Assembly: GCA_015661205.1 (NCBI GenBank)
Contig: JACVXV010000005.1
Location: 1 to 39,219 of the forward strand
Direction: 5' to 3'
Length of the DNA: 39,219 nucleotides
Origin: Candidatus Brocadiaceae bacterium
Lineage (GTDB): Bacteria > Planctomycetota > Brocadiia > Brocadiales > Brocadiaceae
Made by a program: the position numbers and the translations under genes. Positions 25,334-33,773 of this stretch are shown here, piece after piece (the first letter of the stretch is position 1; each line of letters begins with the position of its first letter). A model generated the notes under the pieces. The model was given only the letters and a program-made list of their open reading frames with translations. It made no database searches and was not told the DNA's origin.

Positions 25334-25580
25334 CTCAGACCTTCAGGTCTGATGCACGTTGCATCAGTCGCCGGTCTGCGTTTGAAAAAGGTGCAACACC
25401 ACCGCAGAGGACGCGGAGGGCGCAGAGGAAAAGAGGGATAGGTTCGTAGAAGAAAAAATCCCGAAGGGATGACATGATTATAGAAAATAGCTGTAAAATA
25501 ACGTCCAACCCCGAAGGGGTGAAATAGCCTGTTGATAGCGAAAATATATAACCCCTTCGGGATTATAATAGGAATTTCAA
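25334..25580. repeat. CCCGAAGGGG-type repeats between asd and the hicB-like gene
   Basis: This gap holds a CAGACCTTCAGGTCTG hairpin at 25337-25352, the low-complexity word ACCGCAGAGGACGCGGAGG near 25400, then ATCCCGAAGGGATGACATG, CAACCCCGAAGGGGTG and AACCCCTTCGGGATTAT, ending in ATAGGAATTTCAA. The GAATTTCAA end module is the one bounding other palindromic elements here, and it abuts the ribosome-binding site of the next gene. Confidence 0.7.
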
Positions 25581-25592
25581 GGAGGTGGAAAA

Positions 25593-25793
25593 ATGAAAAA
25601 CACGCACCAATTACCTATATTACTAGAGAAAGATGAAGACGGCATCTATGTTGCGGAATGTCCTGTGTTTTCCGGCTGTTATACACAAGGAAAAACGTTA
25701 GATGAAGCATTAAAAAATATTAGAGAGATCATTGGATTATGCCTTGAAGAAAAAGAAAATAAAGAGGCTTTAAATAATTTTCATCCACATTGA
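25593..25793 (+). CDS. HicB-like antitoxin-family protein, no HicA partner
   Basis: 66 residues with the HicB partial-RNase-H fold signature: LPILLEKDEDGIYVAECPVF, SGCYTQGKTLDEALKNIREI and a short acidic helix (CLEEKEN). The AAGGAGG ribosome-binding site is strong. In toxin-antitoxin loci a HicA mRNA interferase (about 60-80 aa) normally lies next to it, but only 78 bases separate this stop from the following lipoprotein start, and upstream is repeat DNA. It has no C-terminal DNA-binding domain. It may be a solitary HicB-type (UPF0150) protein, which is common, rather than an active toxin-antitoxin module. Confidence 0.78.
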   Translation: MKNTHQLPILLEKDEDGIYVAECPVFSGCYTQGKTLDEALKNIREIIGLCLEEKENKEALNNFHPH

Positions 25794-25871
25794 AAACAAT
25801 TTAAATTCTAATAAATCAATCCAACCAACCGACCGCAAAAAGTGTGGCGGCTGATTTCTGCGGAGACAACT

Positions 25872-26711
25872 GTGAACAAAATCGCATACGGACTTTTTCT
25901 TTTTGCAATACTGTCCGCCGGATGCGCAACCACCAAGGCGCCGGCTTTGCAAAAGACGGTGTGGGAGGATACCTCCCTCCTTTTCAGAAATAACGGAGGT
26001 GTGGCGCAGGAGCTTTCGCCGCAGGAGGTTGTGGATACGGTGACTGCCCGCGGTTCGCAGCTTGTCACCTTTCGCGCAAACATGGAGATGTCCGTCGCCA
26101 CGCCGCAACTCAAAGGTACTGTTCGTTGCACGGGTATAATCCTGTATCAGAGCCCCAAAAACCTGCGAACTGTCGGCTCGAAATTTGCCTCAACGCTCTT
26201 CGACATATCGTCCGACGGCGACCGGTTCTGGCTGTACGTGCCGCAAGAAAATAAGTGTTATACCGGCAAGAGCGATACCTTTCACCGGGTGGAGGCCATA
26301 GGCGTCAATATCTTCCCGGGGGATATGGCGCATTTGTTCAATTACAAAGAGTTGTTGGAAGAAAAGACGACTACGGTAGAAATATGGCCTGCTTATTGGC
26401 TGGTTCACGTCCTGTATATGGGCGCTTCCGAGGTGAGTCTGAAGGGGAATTTATACGTAGACCGGGTCGATGGGGAGGTATTCCGGTGCGAGGTGTTTAA
26501 CCCGGACGGCTCTGTGCGGCTCCAGGCGCTGTTCAGCAACCCTGCCGCCATCAACGGATGCAAGGTACCTCAGAGGATTGACGTCCGCTGGCCTGCTTAC
26601 AGCACCACCCTCAGCATGACGTTTTCGAACATTACGGTAAACGGCGTCCTCGACCCCAAGGTGTTCGCGCCCGCCATGCCAACGGAAACGGAGACGATTA
26701 ATCTTAACTAA
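25872..26711 (+). CDS. DUF4292-like outer-membrane lipoprotein
   Basis: 279 residues from a GTG start. A lipoprotein signal, KIAYGLFLFAILSAGC, puts the lipidated cysteine at residue 18. The mature part is beta-rich (LVTFRANMEMSVATPQLKGT, then a FDISSDGDRFWLYVPQENK stretch) and resembles DUF4292 and LolA/LolB-like folds. It is likely attached to the outer membrane. GTG at 25872 is chosen over the in-frame ATG at 25842 because GGAG lies 6 bases upstream of it and the signal peptide then starts normally. Its 3' end overlaps that of the convergent rpiB gene by four bases. Function unknown. Confidence 0.75.
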   Translation: MNKIAYGLFLFAILSAGCATTKAPALQKTVWEDTSLLFRNNGGVAQELSPQEVVDTVTARGSQLVTFRANMEMSVATPQLKGTVRCTGIILYQSPKNLRTVGSKFASTLFDISSDGDRFWLYVPQENKCYTGKSDTFHRVEAIGVNIFPGDMAHLFNYKELLEEKTTTVEIWPAYWLVHVLYMGASEVSLKGNLYVDRVDGEVFRCEVFNPDGSVRLQALFSNPAAINGCKVPQRIDVRWPAYSTTLSMTFSNITVNGVLDPKVFAPAMPTETETINLN

Positions 26712-27160
26712 AATTCTTTGCCGTTTTCCGCGTGCGTGATTTTATCTACACGGCGGGCGTGCCTCCCGCCTTCAAAGGGGGTTTCCAGCCACAGCTTGAC
26801 CTTTTGTTCCAGGAGTTCTTCTTCTATTATATCGGCGCCTATACACAGCACGTTGGAATCGTTGTGTTTGCGGCTCATTTCAACGGTATAGAGGTTATGG
26901 CATAGCGCCGCACGCACCCCTTTGACCTTGTTGGCGATCAGGGACATGCCAATCCCGGTGCCGCAAACCAGTATCCCTCGTTCGCACTCCCCGGAACCCA
27001 CTGCCCGGGACGCCTTCAGGCCGAAATCAGGATAATCCACCGATTCATCGCCGGTCATCACGCCACAATCCTTAACCGTATGCCCCATTTGAGTCAACTG
27101 GGTAATCAAACGTTTTTTGAACTCAAAACCTCTATGGTCTGAAGCTAATGCAATTTTCAT
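26708..27160 (-). CDS. rpiB: Ribose-5-phosphate isomerase B
   Basis: 150 residues with the full RpiB/LacAB signature: MKIALASDHRGFEFKK at the N-terminus, the stretch VDYPDFGLKASRAVGSGEC, then GILVCGTGIGMSLIANKVKG containing the active-site cysteine, and CHNLYTVEMSRKHNDSNVLC. It interconverts ribose 5-phosphate and ribulose 5-phosphate in the pentose phosphate pathway. ATG at 27160 matches the family start; a TTG at 27172 would add four residues next to an AAAGGA. It lies 63 bases downstream of the Sua5-type gene and is probably co-transcribed with it. Confidence 0.94.
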   Translation of the reverse strand: MKIALASDHRGFEFKKRLITQLTQMGHTVKDCGVMTGDESVDYPDFGLKASRAVGSGECERGILVCGTGIGMSLIANKVKGVRAALCHNLYTVEMSRKHNDSNVLCIGADIIEEELLEQKVKLWLETPFEGGRHARRVDKITHAENGKEF

Positions 27161-27223
27161 TAGTGTAAGCAAAATCCTTTCCTAGTATTTTCAATAATTT
27201 GTTTAAGATTTGGGACATTTATA

Positions 27224-27853
27224 CTATACTTTCACTAAACCATGCTCAAGACAACTCCGTATACTTGCCTCCGTAATAATACCTTGACGAACAACCGCAA
27301 TACCGCCATCTTCTTCTGCCCGCACCATGGTAGAGGGGGAGCGAAACCGTGTGGAGCCACCATCGAGAATCAGAGAGACCTTTCCACAGAGGTCCATGAA
27401 TGCCTGCTGGGCATCCGTGGCAGGGGGATATCCGGAGATATTTGCGCTCGTAGTAACCACGGGGATATCCGCCATGCGAATCATATCCCTTGCCACGGCG
27501 TTATCGGGAAGCCGAATACTGACGTCTGTGCCGTCGGACAAGGGGAAAATAATGCCTAGCGGGCCGGGCCAGAAAAAATCCATTAACTTCATTGCCGTAT
27601 CGGATACGTCATCGACGTACAGCTTTACGTCGTCGCGGTCAGCAATCATCAGGGTGAGCCGTTTATCTTCCGGTCTCTGTTTGGCCTCATAGATGCATTC
27701 CACGGCCCGCGTATCGCCTCTGTAGGCACCCAGTCCATACACGGTTTCCGTAGGAAAGACAACCAATTCTCCCGCCCTCAATGCCCGTGCAGCCGCCTCT
27801 ATGTGTTTCCCATAAAGTTTTTGATCCTTAAGATTAAGTACAATCGTTTCCAT
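27224..27853 (-). CDS. Sua5/YciO/YrdC family L-threonylcarbamoyladenylate synthase
   Basis: 209 residues. Family motifs are FPTETVYGLGA, then AKQRPEDKRLTLMI (the KxRxxxK-type substrate site) and TSANISGYPPATDA. These enzymes make threonylcarbamoyl-AMP for the tRNA t6A37 modification; the length is that of TsaC/YciO rather than full-length Sua5 (about 340 aa). A GTG 12 bases upstream could add four residues. The ATG at 27853 was preferred because it gives a clean N-terminus, though no strong ribosome-binding site is visible. Followed by rpiB on the same strand. YciO paralogs cannot be excluded. Confidence 0.9.
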   Translation of the reverse strand: METIVLNLKDQKLYGKHIEAAARALRAGELVVFPTETVYGLGAYRGDTRAVECIYEAKQRPEDKRLTLMIADRDDVKLYVDDVSDTAMKLMDFFWPGPLGIIFPLSDGTDVSIRLPDNAVARDMIRMADIPVVTTSANISGYPPATDAQQAFMDLCGKVSLILDGGSTRFRSPSTMVRAEEDGGIAVVRQGIITEASIRSCLEHGLVKV

Positions 27854-28308
27854 CGGCAATACCACAAAGCTAAAAATAATTTAAAACCTGAAACTCGAAA
27901 CTAATAGTTTAATTCTTCAGCCGCACTATTTCAATATCTTTTATCATAACGACGTTCCCGTTGCCACGAAACCTAATAGCGTAAAGGCGGAAACTGACAA
28001 AAAGATTTTTGGATGTTTCGCGTCCCCCTTACCCAATCTGCGTCCATCCGCGGATATTTTCAACTTTATTATTATATTCACACGTAGGGACACGGCACGT
28101 CGTGCCCCTACTTTGAAATTCCAATTCGTTTCAATTATATGTTTATAGAAAAAAACCAGTTCCTTATTCTACATGAATAAGGTAGAATACCACGCTTACC
28201 GCGGAACAGGGAATATCGAATGTCGAAGAGAATACCTATTTCATCACGGAAAAGCCGTTTAACATAATAGCTTATTGAAACACTGTTTTGGGCGGGGGAG
28301 AAAATGAT
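27854..28308. other. Intergenic region before the chemoreceptor island
   Basis: About 455 bases between divergent genes. It holds a modular palindromic element (28078-28128), a perfect CCTTATTC/GAATAAGG hairpin (28162-28182) and the word CAGGGAATATCGAATGTCGA. Promoters for both flanking genes are expected here, but none was assigned. No coding signal. Confidence 0.6.
28078..28128. repeat. Modular palindromic element with GGGACACGGCACG core
   Basis: CACACGTAGGGACACGGCACG is followed by the inverted CGTGCCCCTAC and the end module TTTGAAATTCC. It is a short variant of the family at 11191-11262 and 22687-22778, with altered inner core bases that keep the pairing. Confidence 0.65.
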
Positions 28309-30555
28309 ATGCAGGAAAATTTAAGTACGCGGATTAAGTGGTTGTTTATTTTTAGTTTGTTCGGTGGGATGATTCCTCTGATCGCCATTGGGGTAATAAG
28401 TTATTTCAAGTCCACCAACGCCCTGGAACACCAGACTTTGGAACATTTGATAAGCTGCAGAAACGCGAAGAAGGCAAATATCGAGGCATGGTTTAAAGAA
28501 AAAGGCGCAAATATCGAAACCCTGGCAGATATCCCACAACTCGCGGAGATAACAAAGGAATTTAAAGTCGCTTTTAAGGAACTCGGCGCGGAAAAGACAC
28601 GCGACCTCTACATCTCAAAGAACCCCTTCCCCGCCGGGAAGAAGTCGGAATACATCGATGCCAGGGATGGCAGCAATTACACGAAGACGCACGTCAGCTT
28701 TCATCCATACCTCAAGGGTTATGCCGAGCAATATGGCTTCTATGATATCTTTATTATAGACGCAGAAACAGGAGACGTCGTCTACTCGGTTTATAAGGAA
28801 CTGGACTTCGGCTCCAATCTGCCCGCCGGGCCTTATAATACGTCGAATTTGGCAAAGTTATTCAGAGAGGTTAATACCTCTGCTGTAAACGCCGCCACCG
28901 ATCGCACGGGTTTTGCTGATTTCGAAGCCTACGCGCCATCCAATGGCGACCCTGCCGCATTTCTGGCACATCCCATTTATGATGGCAACCAAAAGGTGGG
29001 GATACTCGCCGTTCAGTTGCCGGTCAGCAAGATTGACGCCGTTATGCAGGAGCGTTCCGGTCTTGGAGAAACGGGCGAGACCTATCTGGTCGGACCGGAT
29101 AAGCTGCTCCGTTCCAATTCGCGGTTTTCCGAGAAGCCTACGATCTTTGTTCAAAAGGTGGATACGGTAGCGGTAAAAAAGGCGTTTGAAGGCAAGACGG
29201 ATTGTGAGCTTATCAAGGATTATAGAGGTGTCCCCGTTTTGAGCGCTTATGCCCCCTTCAACGCCCTTGGCCTGAACTGGTGTGTTATTGCAGAGATTGA
29301 TGAGGCTGAGGCAGACGCGGCCATCTACAGCTTGAGGATGTGGATGATTATCATCGGCATTGCCACGGCAGTCATGATGGGCGGGCTGGCATTCTTTGTC
29401 ACCAGAAACATGATTGCAATATCGAACGTCTTCAGGGAGATGCTTACGGAACTCCGGGGAAGCTCTTCCCAGGTGTCGGCAGCGTCTGAGCAGATATCGT
29501 CCTCCAGTCAGAGTCTTTCAGAGGCGACATCGGAGCAGGCGGCGTCTATCGAAGAAACGTCGTCTACGATGGAAGAGTTTTCATCCATGACGACACGGAA
29601 CGCAGACAACGCCTCAGAGGCGGCCAAGCTGGCCGCGGCTTGCAACGGCACCGTAGAGAACGCGACGGGCACGGTTGACTCCGGTAATAAGACCGTAGGT
29701 GAAATGGACCATGCGATGAAGGACATTTCCGGCAGTAGCGGAAAGATAGCGGGCATTATCAAGATCATCGAAGAAATCGCCTTTCAGACAAACCTGCTGG
29801 CGTTAAATGCGGCGGTAGAAGCGGCGCGGGCGGGCGAGCATGGGCGCGGATTTGCGGTGGTTGCCGAGGAAGTAAGAAATCTTGCGCACAGAAGCTCGGC
29901 GGCGGCAAAGGACATTACGTTATTGATTGCGGATAGTGTGAAGAAGGCTGAAGTGGGCATGGAACTGGTAGGCAAGACGAAGGGTGTATTTACCACCATC
30001 GCAAAGGTGTTTTCCGGGGTTGTGACACAGGTGAAAAAGGTGACGGATTTGATAAACGAGATATCGGTGTCGTCCCAGGAACAGACGAACGGTATCGCGC
30101 AGATAAGCAAGGCGATCCAGCAGATGGACCAGGTTATCCAGCAAAATGCGGCAACCGCCGAGGAAACGGCGGCGGCCAGCGAAGAGTTGACTGCCCAGGC
30201 GCAGGGACTCAATGCTATTGCAGATAACATAGGCGTGGCGATTGGCTTGGTTGAAGGTGCGGACGAAACAGTAAGTCTGGGCAAACCCGCAGCGCTCGCA
30301 AAGAACGTAGCCAGGTTTCAGAAAAAAGAGGAGGCGCAACCACAGAGAAGCGCCCGGATGTTGCCTAATTCCAAAGAGAAAGTAACCCTCACAAGGCCAA
30401 AGACTGGAGAAAGAAATACCGGTGCGCCCGTCCACCACAAACAGGCAGGCGCGTCGGGTGATGGGCATGCGAGGAAGCGCCCCCTTGGAGCGGTCAACCC
30501 GGAGCATTTGATTCCTATGACAGATGAGGAAGAAGGGTTTAAGGATTTTGATTAA
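28309..30555 (+). CDS. Methyl-accepting chemotaxis protein with Cache-type sensor
   Basis: 748 residues. TM1 about 11-33 and TM2 about 343-366 flank a roughly 300-residue periplasmic region like dCache ([37 protein letters not shown]). The cytoplasmic signalling domain (about 385-645) has the conserved hairpin tip [20 protein letters not shown]. No HAMP domain is evident: only about 20 residues join TM2 to the methylation helices. A poorly conserved 100-residue tail ends in EEEGFKDFD. The frame is open to a TTG at 28288, but ATG at 28309 with GGGGGAG 8 bases upstream is the better start. The signalling half is near-identical over long stretches to the receptor at 30896-32929. It probably controls a Che array through CheA/CheW encoded elsewhere. 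Confidence 0.9.
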   Translation: MQENLSTRIKWLFIFSLFGGMIPLIAIGVISYFKSTNALEHQTLEHLISCRNAKKANIEAWFKEKGANIETLADIPQLAEITKEFKVAFKELGAEKTRDLYISKNPFPAGKKSEYIDARDGSNYTKTHVSFHPYLKGYAEQYGFYDIFIIDAETGDVVYSVYKELDFGSNLPAGPYNTSNLAKLFREVNTSAVNAATDRTGFADFEAYAPSNGDPAAFLAHPIYDGNQKVGILAVQLPVSKIDAVMQERSGLGETGETYLVGPDKLLRSNSRFSEKPTIFVQKVDTVAVKKAFEGKTDCELIKDYRGVPVLSAYAPFNALGLNWCVIAEIDEAEADAAIYSLRMWMIIIGIATAVMMGGLAFFVTRNMIAISNVFREMLTELRGSSSQVSAASEQISSSSQSLSEATSEQAASIEETSSTMEEFSSMTTRNADNASEAAKLAAACNGTVENATGTVDSGNKTVGEMDHAMKDISGSSGKIAGIIKIIEEIAFQTNLLALNAAVEAARAGEHGRGFAVVAEEVRNLAHRSSAAAKDITLLIADSVKKAEVGMELVGKTKGVFTTIAKVFSGVVTQVKKVTDLINEISVSSQEQTNGIAQISKAIQQMDQVIQQNAATAEETAAASEELTAQAQGLNAIADNIGVAIGLVEGADETVSLGKPAALAKNVARFQKKEEAQPQRSARMLPNSKEKVTLTRPKTGERNTGAPVHHKQAGASGDGHARKRPLGAVNPEHLIPMTDEEEGFKDFD

Positions 30556-30639
30556 GGGAAATGCCACGGGAAACTACCCCAGCGCCCCTCCCGGGAGTGG
30601 AATTCAAAAGTTCAGGTTCCAACCCAAACCCGCCGAAAT

Positions 30640-30668
30640 CTCGTTCCCACGCAGAGCGTGGGAACGAG
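30640..30668. repeat. CTCGTTCCCACGC perfect hairpin
   Basis: CTCGTTCCCACGC (30640-30652) pairs exactly with GCGTGGGAACGAG (30656-30668) around an AGA loop. A related hairpin, CTCGTTCCCAAG/CTTGGGAACGAG, lies at 38914-38943. Stem changes are compensatory between the two. Confidence 0.7.
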
Positions 30669-30671
30669 TTG

Positions 30672-30720
30672 ATGTAGGGACACGGCGCGCCGTGTCACCA
30701 CGTGTGAACACAAAAAATCC
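30672..30720. repeat. Modular palindromic element with GGGACACGGCGCG core
   Basis: GATGTAGGGACACGGCGCG and its inverted half CGCCGTGTCACCAC are followed by GTGTGAACACAAAAAATCC. It is a member of the 11191-11262 family and adjoins the 30757-30840 element. Confidence 0.6.
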
Positions 30721-30756
30721 GGCGAGGGCGTTTGGTTTTCCCTTTGAACACGTACA

Positions 30757-30840
30757 TAAATTAGGCCTTCGGCGGCTTTTAACAGCGTAGTGGCAAGGCG
30801 CGCCTTGCCACTACACGTGCATTTGAATTTCCTGTACGTC
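30757..30840. repeat. Modular palindromic element with perfect 28-bp palindrome, copy 3
   Basis: The end module AAATTAGGCCTTCGGCGGCT is followed by the perfect palindrome at 30787-30814 and the end module ACGTGCATTTGAATTTCCTG. The palindrome is identical to those at 13096-13123 and 15437-15464, although here the left end module matches that of 15302-15404. This shows that modules are exchanged. Confidence 0.85.
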
Positions 30841-30895
30841 GAGATAACAACCCGAAAGGGTTGACATATTACTTAACACCTATATGGGAGCGATT

Positions 30896-32929
30896 ATGAA
30901 AATGAGTATCGGCAAGAAGATGATGCTGGGCGGATTGATACCGACCCTTACGATAGGCATATTTATTTACATGCTTGTCTCTGAAAAAATACACGCAAAA
31001 TCGGAAAGCGACAGCGTCTGCGAACTCACCCAATATATTGTAACGGCGAGCGGCCTTGTACATGAATTACAAAAAGAGCGCGGCGCTTCCGCGGTTTTCG
31101 TGGGCAGCAAAGGAACCAGGATGAAGACCGAGCTTGATGGGCAGAGAAAAAATACCGACCGGGCGCTATCCGACTTCCAACAGTATATGGCGTCATTTAA
31201 TGCCGGACGGCACGGTTCTCAATTCAATTCATGTTTGAATACGGCCGTAAATAGTCTCAGTAATTTGCGCACAAAGAGGGATGCAATTAATTCACTTACC
31301 TTATCGAAAGAGGAAGCCATACAATACTACACCGCTGCCAACACCGCCTTTATTCAATCATTTGAACAGTGCGTACTGGAAGCAAACCACCCGCAACTCT
31401 CGACGCCTGTTTGCGCCTACGTGAGCCTTATATCGGCAAAAGAGCTTGCAGGCATTGAGCGGGCGACTATGAGCGGCGTGGCTACGACAAATACCGCCAT
31501 CAACACAAATACCTTGAGGAGTTGGATGGCCGCGTGGATGGGCGCCGAAAAACTTCTCCATTCCTTTGAATATCTCGCCTCAAAAGACGCGCGTGCCTTT
31601 TACCAATCAAGCCTTGCGGGAAACGTTTCGGAAAAAGTTGCAGACATACGGAACGTATTATTGGGAAAGGTGGGAGAAGGCAATTTTGGGGTCGCGGGAA
31701 AAGACGTGTTTGATGCCACAACGGTAAGAATCAACGCATTAAAAGCCGTGGAGGACTTTCAGGCGACCGAGGTTCAAAGCGTTTCCCGAAAAGTGGCTTA
31801 CAGCGCTATAATAGGCATCATCGTGTGCGCAGTTATTAGCGTTTTTTGCATTGCGTTAGGGGTGGTATTGACTATTTCCAATATAAATGTTGCCACAAAG
31901 GTAATGGAGACCTTTAAAAGCTTGCTTACGGAGCTTACCGGCGGCGCTTCGCACGTGGCTTCTGCATCGCAGCAGATATCGGCTTCCAGCCAGAGCCTTT
32001 CTGAGGCAACAACGCAGCAAGCGGCTTCCATAGAAGAAACTTCGGCAACGATGGAAGAGTTTTCTTCCATGACGTCGCGAAATGCGGACAATGCTTCAGA
32101 GGCGGCAAAACTGGCTGTGGCCTGCAACAATTCCGTTGAAAGCGGGCACGACACGGTTGAAAACGGCAACAAAACCGTAAACGAGACGGACCATGCGATG
32201 AAGGACATCTCTGCAAGCAGCGGAAAGATCGCCGGCATTATCAAGATTATCGAGGAGATCGCCTTCCAGACAAACCTGCTGGCGTTGAATGCGGCTGTGG
32301 AGGCGGCACGCGCGGGCGAACACGGGCGTGGGTTTGCCGTGGTGGCTGAGGAGGTGCGGAACCTTGCGCATAGAAGTTCGGCAGCAGCAAAGGATATCAC
32401 CTCGTTGATAGCGGATAGCGTGAAGAAGGCAGAGGCGGGCATGGACCTGGTAGATAAGACAAAGGGCGTTTTCATTGAGATAACCCAGGTGTTCACAGGG
32501 GTCATGGTGCAAGTGAAAAAGGTGGCGGACCTGGTGAACGAGATAGCCGCGTCTTCCCAGGAACAGACAAATGGCATCGGGCAGATAAGCAAGGCTATAC
32601 AGCAGATGGAGCAGGGCACGCAGCAAAACGCCGCAACCTCGGAAGAAATGGCTGCATCCAGTGAAGAGTTGTCTTCACGGGCGCAGGAACTCAACGGCCT
32701 GGTTGACAGAATCGCAGTGGAAATCAATTTACAGGATGATGGAACAAATGCAGTAGTTCAACCGACAACTACACCTAACAAAACAACCGGCTTTTTAAAG
32801 ACACGGGAAAATATGGCTACCCAGGCAACACCTGCCCACAATGCCAGGACAGGTCTTTTCGAAAAAAGACATGGGAAGGGGCTTGCATTAACAGAATCAA
32901 CGTCGGACGACGAAACAAAAGATTTCTAA
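30896..32929 (+). CDS. Methyl-accepting chemotaxis protein with NIT (nitrate/nitrite) sensor domain
   Basis: 677 residues. TM1 about 9-27 and TM2 about 302-326 enclose a helical NIT-type domain (about 48-285) with the hallmark [11 protein letters not shown] (58-68) and the second motif [13 protein letters not shown] near 184-196. This domain family is known or proposed to bind nitrate and nitrite. The signalling region (about 350-615) is highly similar to that of the receptor at 28309-30555, hairpin tip included. There is no HAMP domain, and the C-terminus is DDETKDF. The ATG at 30896 has GGGAG 5 bases upstream, so it is preferred over the ATG at 30884. A hemerythrin gene follows after 17 bases, so receptor and oxygen/NO-binding proteins are probably one transcript. 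Confidence 0.9.
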   Translation: MKMSIGKKMMLGGLIPTLTIGIFIYMLVSEKIHAKSESDSVCELTQYIVTASGLVHELQKERGASAVFVGSKGTRMKTELDGQRKNTDRALSDFQQYMASFNAGRHGSQFNSCLNTAVNSLSNLRTKRDAINSLTLSKEEAIQYYTAANTAFIQSFEQCVLEANHPQLSTPVCAYVSLISAKELAGIERATMSGVATTNTAINTNTLRSWMAAWMGAEKLLHSFEYLASKDARAFYQSSLAGNVSEKVADIRNVLLGKVGEGNFGVAGKDVFDATTVRINALKAVEDFQATEVQSVSRKVAYSAIIGIIVCAVISVFCIALGVVLTISNINVATKVMETFKSLLTELTGGASHVASASQQISASSQSLSEATTQQAASIEETSATMEEFSSMTSRNADNASEAAKLAVACNNSVESGHDTVENGNKTVNETDHAMKDISASSGKIAGIIKIIEEIAFQTNLLALNAAVEAARAGEHGRGFAVVAEEVRNLAHRSSAAAKDITSLIADSVKKAEAGMDLVDKTKGVFIEITQVFTGVMVQVKKVADLVNEIAASSQEQTNGIGQISKAIQQMEQGTQQNAATSEEMAASSEELSSRAQELNGLVDRIAVEINLQDDGTNAVVQPTTTPNKTTGFLKTRENMATQATPAHNARTGLFEKRHGKGLALTESTSDDETKDF

Positions 32930-32946
32930 GGAGGTGAGGAGGGACT

Positions 32947-33357
32947 ATGGCGCTTAAATGGAGTGAAGAGTTATCAGTAGGCGTAGAGGCAATAGACAAC
33001 CAGCACAAGTCGATATTTGCCATGGCAAACAATTTACTTGATGCAATGGAAGCAGGCCATGGAAAAGAAGAGGTCGCTGAGACGATAGCGTTTTTAAGAA
33101 AATATATCTCGGATCACTTCTGTGACGAAGAAGAACTCATGATCAACCACAACTTTTCCGGTTACGCAGAACAAAGGAAAGAACACAAGCGATTTTTAAC
33201 GGAGTATTTAGCCCTGGAAGCCGAGTTTGAGGCAAAGGGAGCCTCTTCCCATTTTGTCGTGAAAACCCAACTGTTCCTGTCCTCCTGGTTAATAAACCAT
33301 ATCAACAAGTCGGATAAGGCTATAGGCGGGTTTTTGAAGAAGGAGTACACATTATGA
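32947..33357 (+). CDS. Bacteriohemerythrin lacking one iron-ligand histidine
   Basis: 136 residues, single hemerythrin domain. Six of the seven canonical diiron ligands are present: H20 (DNQHK), H57 and E61 (DHFCDEE), H80 (KEHKRF), H118 and D123 (NHINKSD). The position four residues before H80, normally histidine, is Gln76 (codon CAA). The coupled neighbour at 33354 has histidine there. Loss of that ligand may open one iron site, as in enzyme-like or NO-reducing diiron proteins, or may impair iron binding. An AAGGAGGTGAGGAGGG ribosome-binding region precedes the ATG. It lies 17 bases after the NIT receptor gene. Confidence 0.9.
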   Translation: MALKWSEELSVGVEAIDNQHKSIFAMANNLLDAMEAGHGKEEVAETIAFLRKYISDHFCDEEELMINHNFSGYAEQRKEHKRFLTEYLALEAEFEAKGASSHFVVKTQLFLSSWLINHINKSDKAIGGFLKKEYTL

Positions 33358-33773
33358 CGTTACAATGGACAGAAGATTTAGCGACAGGTGAACGTGTCAT
33401 TGATAATCACCACAAAAACATCTTCAAAGTGGCAAATGACCTGCAAGCGGCAATAAATGAGGGCAAAGGAGAAGAGTTCGCCGGAAAGATTCTCCAGTTC
33501 CTGGAATACTATGTGACCGAGCACTTTCGCGCTGAAGAGGATTTTATGACAAAGTACAACTATTTTCAGGGCTACACGGCACACAAGGCAGACCATAAAC
33601 AATTCATGAAGGATTTCGATGCCTTTAAGAAGGAATTTGCAACAAAAGGGGCAAGCGCATCACTGGCATTGCAACTTCAGTACTGGCTGTTTAACTGGCT
33701 GACAATCCATATTGGCCGGGAGGATAAAAAACTGGGGGCATTCATGCTGGCAAAACAAAAACACAAGGGGTGA
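33354..33773 (+). CDS. Bacteriohemerythrin, complete diiron site
   Basis: 139 residues, single domain with all seven ligands: H20, H57, E61, H77, H81, H119 and D124 (motifs DNHHK, EHFRAEE, YTAHKADHKQF, WLTIHIGRED). Such proteins bind O2 reversibly and may also handle NO or deliver O2. The ATG overlaps the stop of the preceding hemerythrin gene (ATGA, 33354-33357), so the two are translationally coupled and probably made in similar amounts. The pair may form a heteromer. Cytoplasmic; no signal peptide. Confidence 0.93.
   Translation: MTLQWTEDLATGERVIDNHHKNIFKVANDLQAAINEGKGEEFAGKILQFLEYYVTEHFRAEEDFMTKYNYFQGYTAHKADHKQFMKDFDAFKKEFATKGASASLALQLQYWLFNWLTIHIGREDKKLGAFMLAKQKHKG

Larger units (their letters stand above)
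30556..30895. other. Repeat-rich gap between the two chemoreceptor genes
   Basis: About 340 bases containing a CTCGTTCCCACGC hairpin (30640-30668), a modular palindromic element (30672-30720) and a third copy of the perfect-palindrome element (30757-30840). No gene is seen. The second receptor probably has its own promoter near 30840-30880. Confidence 0.7.

Noticed and set aside
25336-25352. Intrinsic terminator after asd
   Set aside because: The TCAGACCT/AGGTCTGA hairpin is perfect but no T-tract follows on either strand, so it is listed as a repeat.
25440-25580. CRISPR-like array of short repeats between asd and hicB
   Set aside because: The CCCGAAGGGG words are palindromic, unequal and irregularly spaced, with no constant repeat/spacer pattern and no cas genes in the window.
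25593-25871. Complete HicAB toxin-antitoxin module
   Set aside because: Only the HicB-like protein is present; the 78 bases after it and the repeat DNA before it leave no room for HicA.
31798-32727. 309-codon open frame on the minus strand inside the NIT receptor gene
   Set aside because: It lies antisense to the strongly conserved signalling domain and mirrors its codon pattern; similar antisense frames occur in the other receptor. It has no ribosome-binding site or recognisable product.
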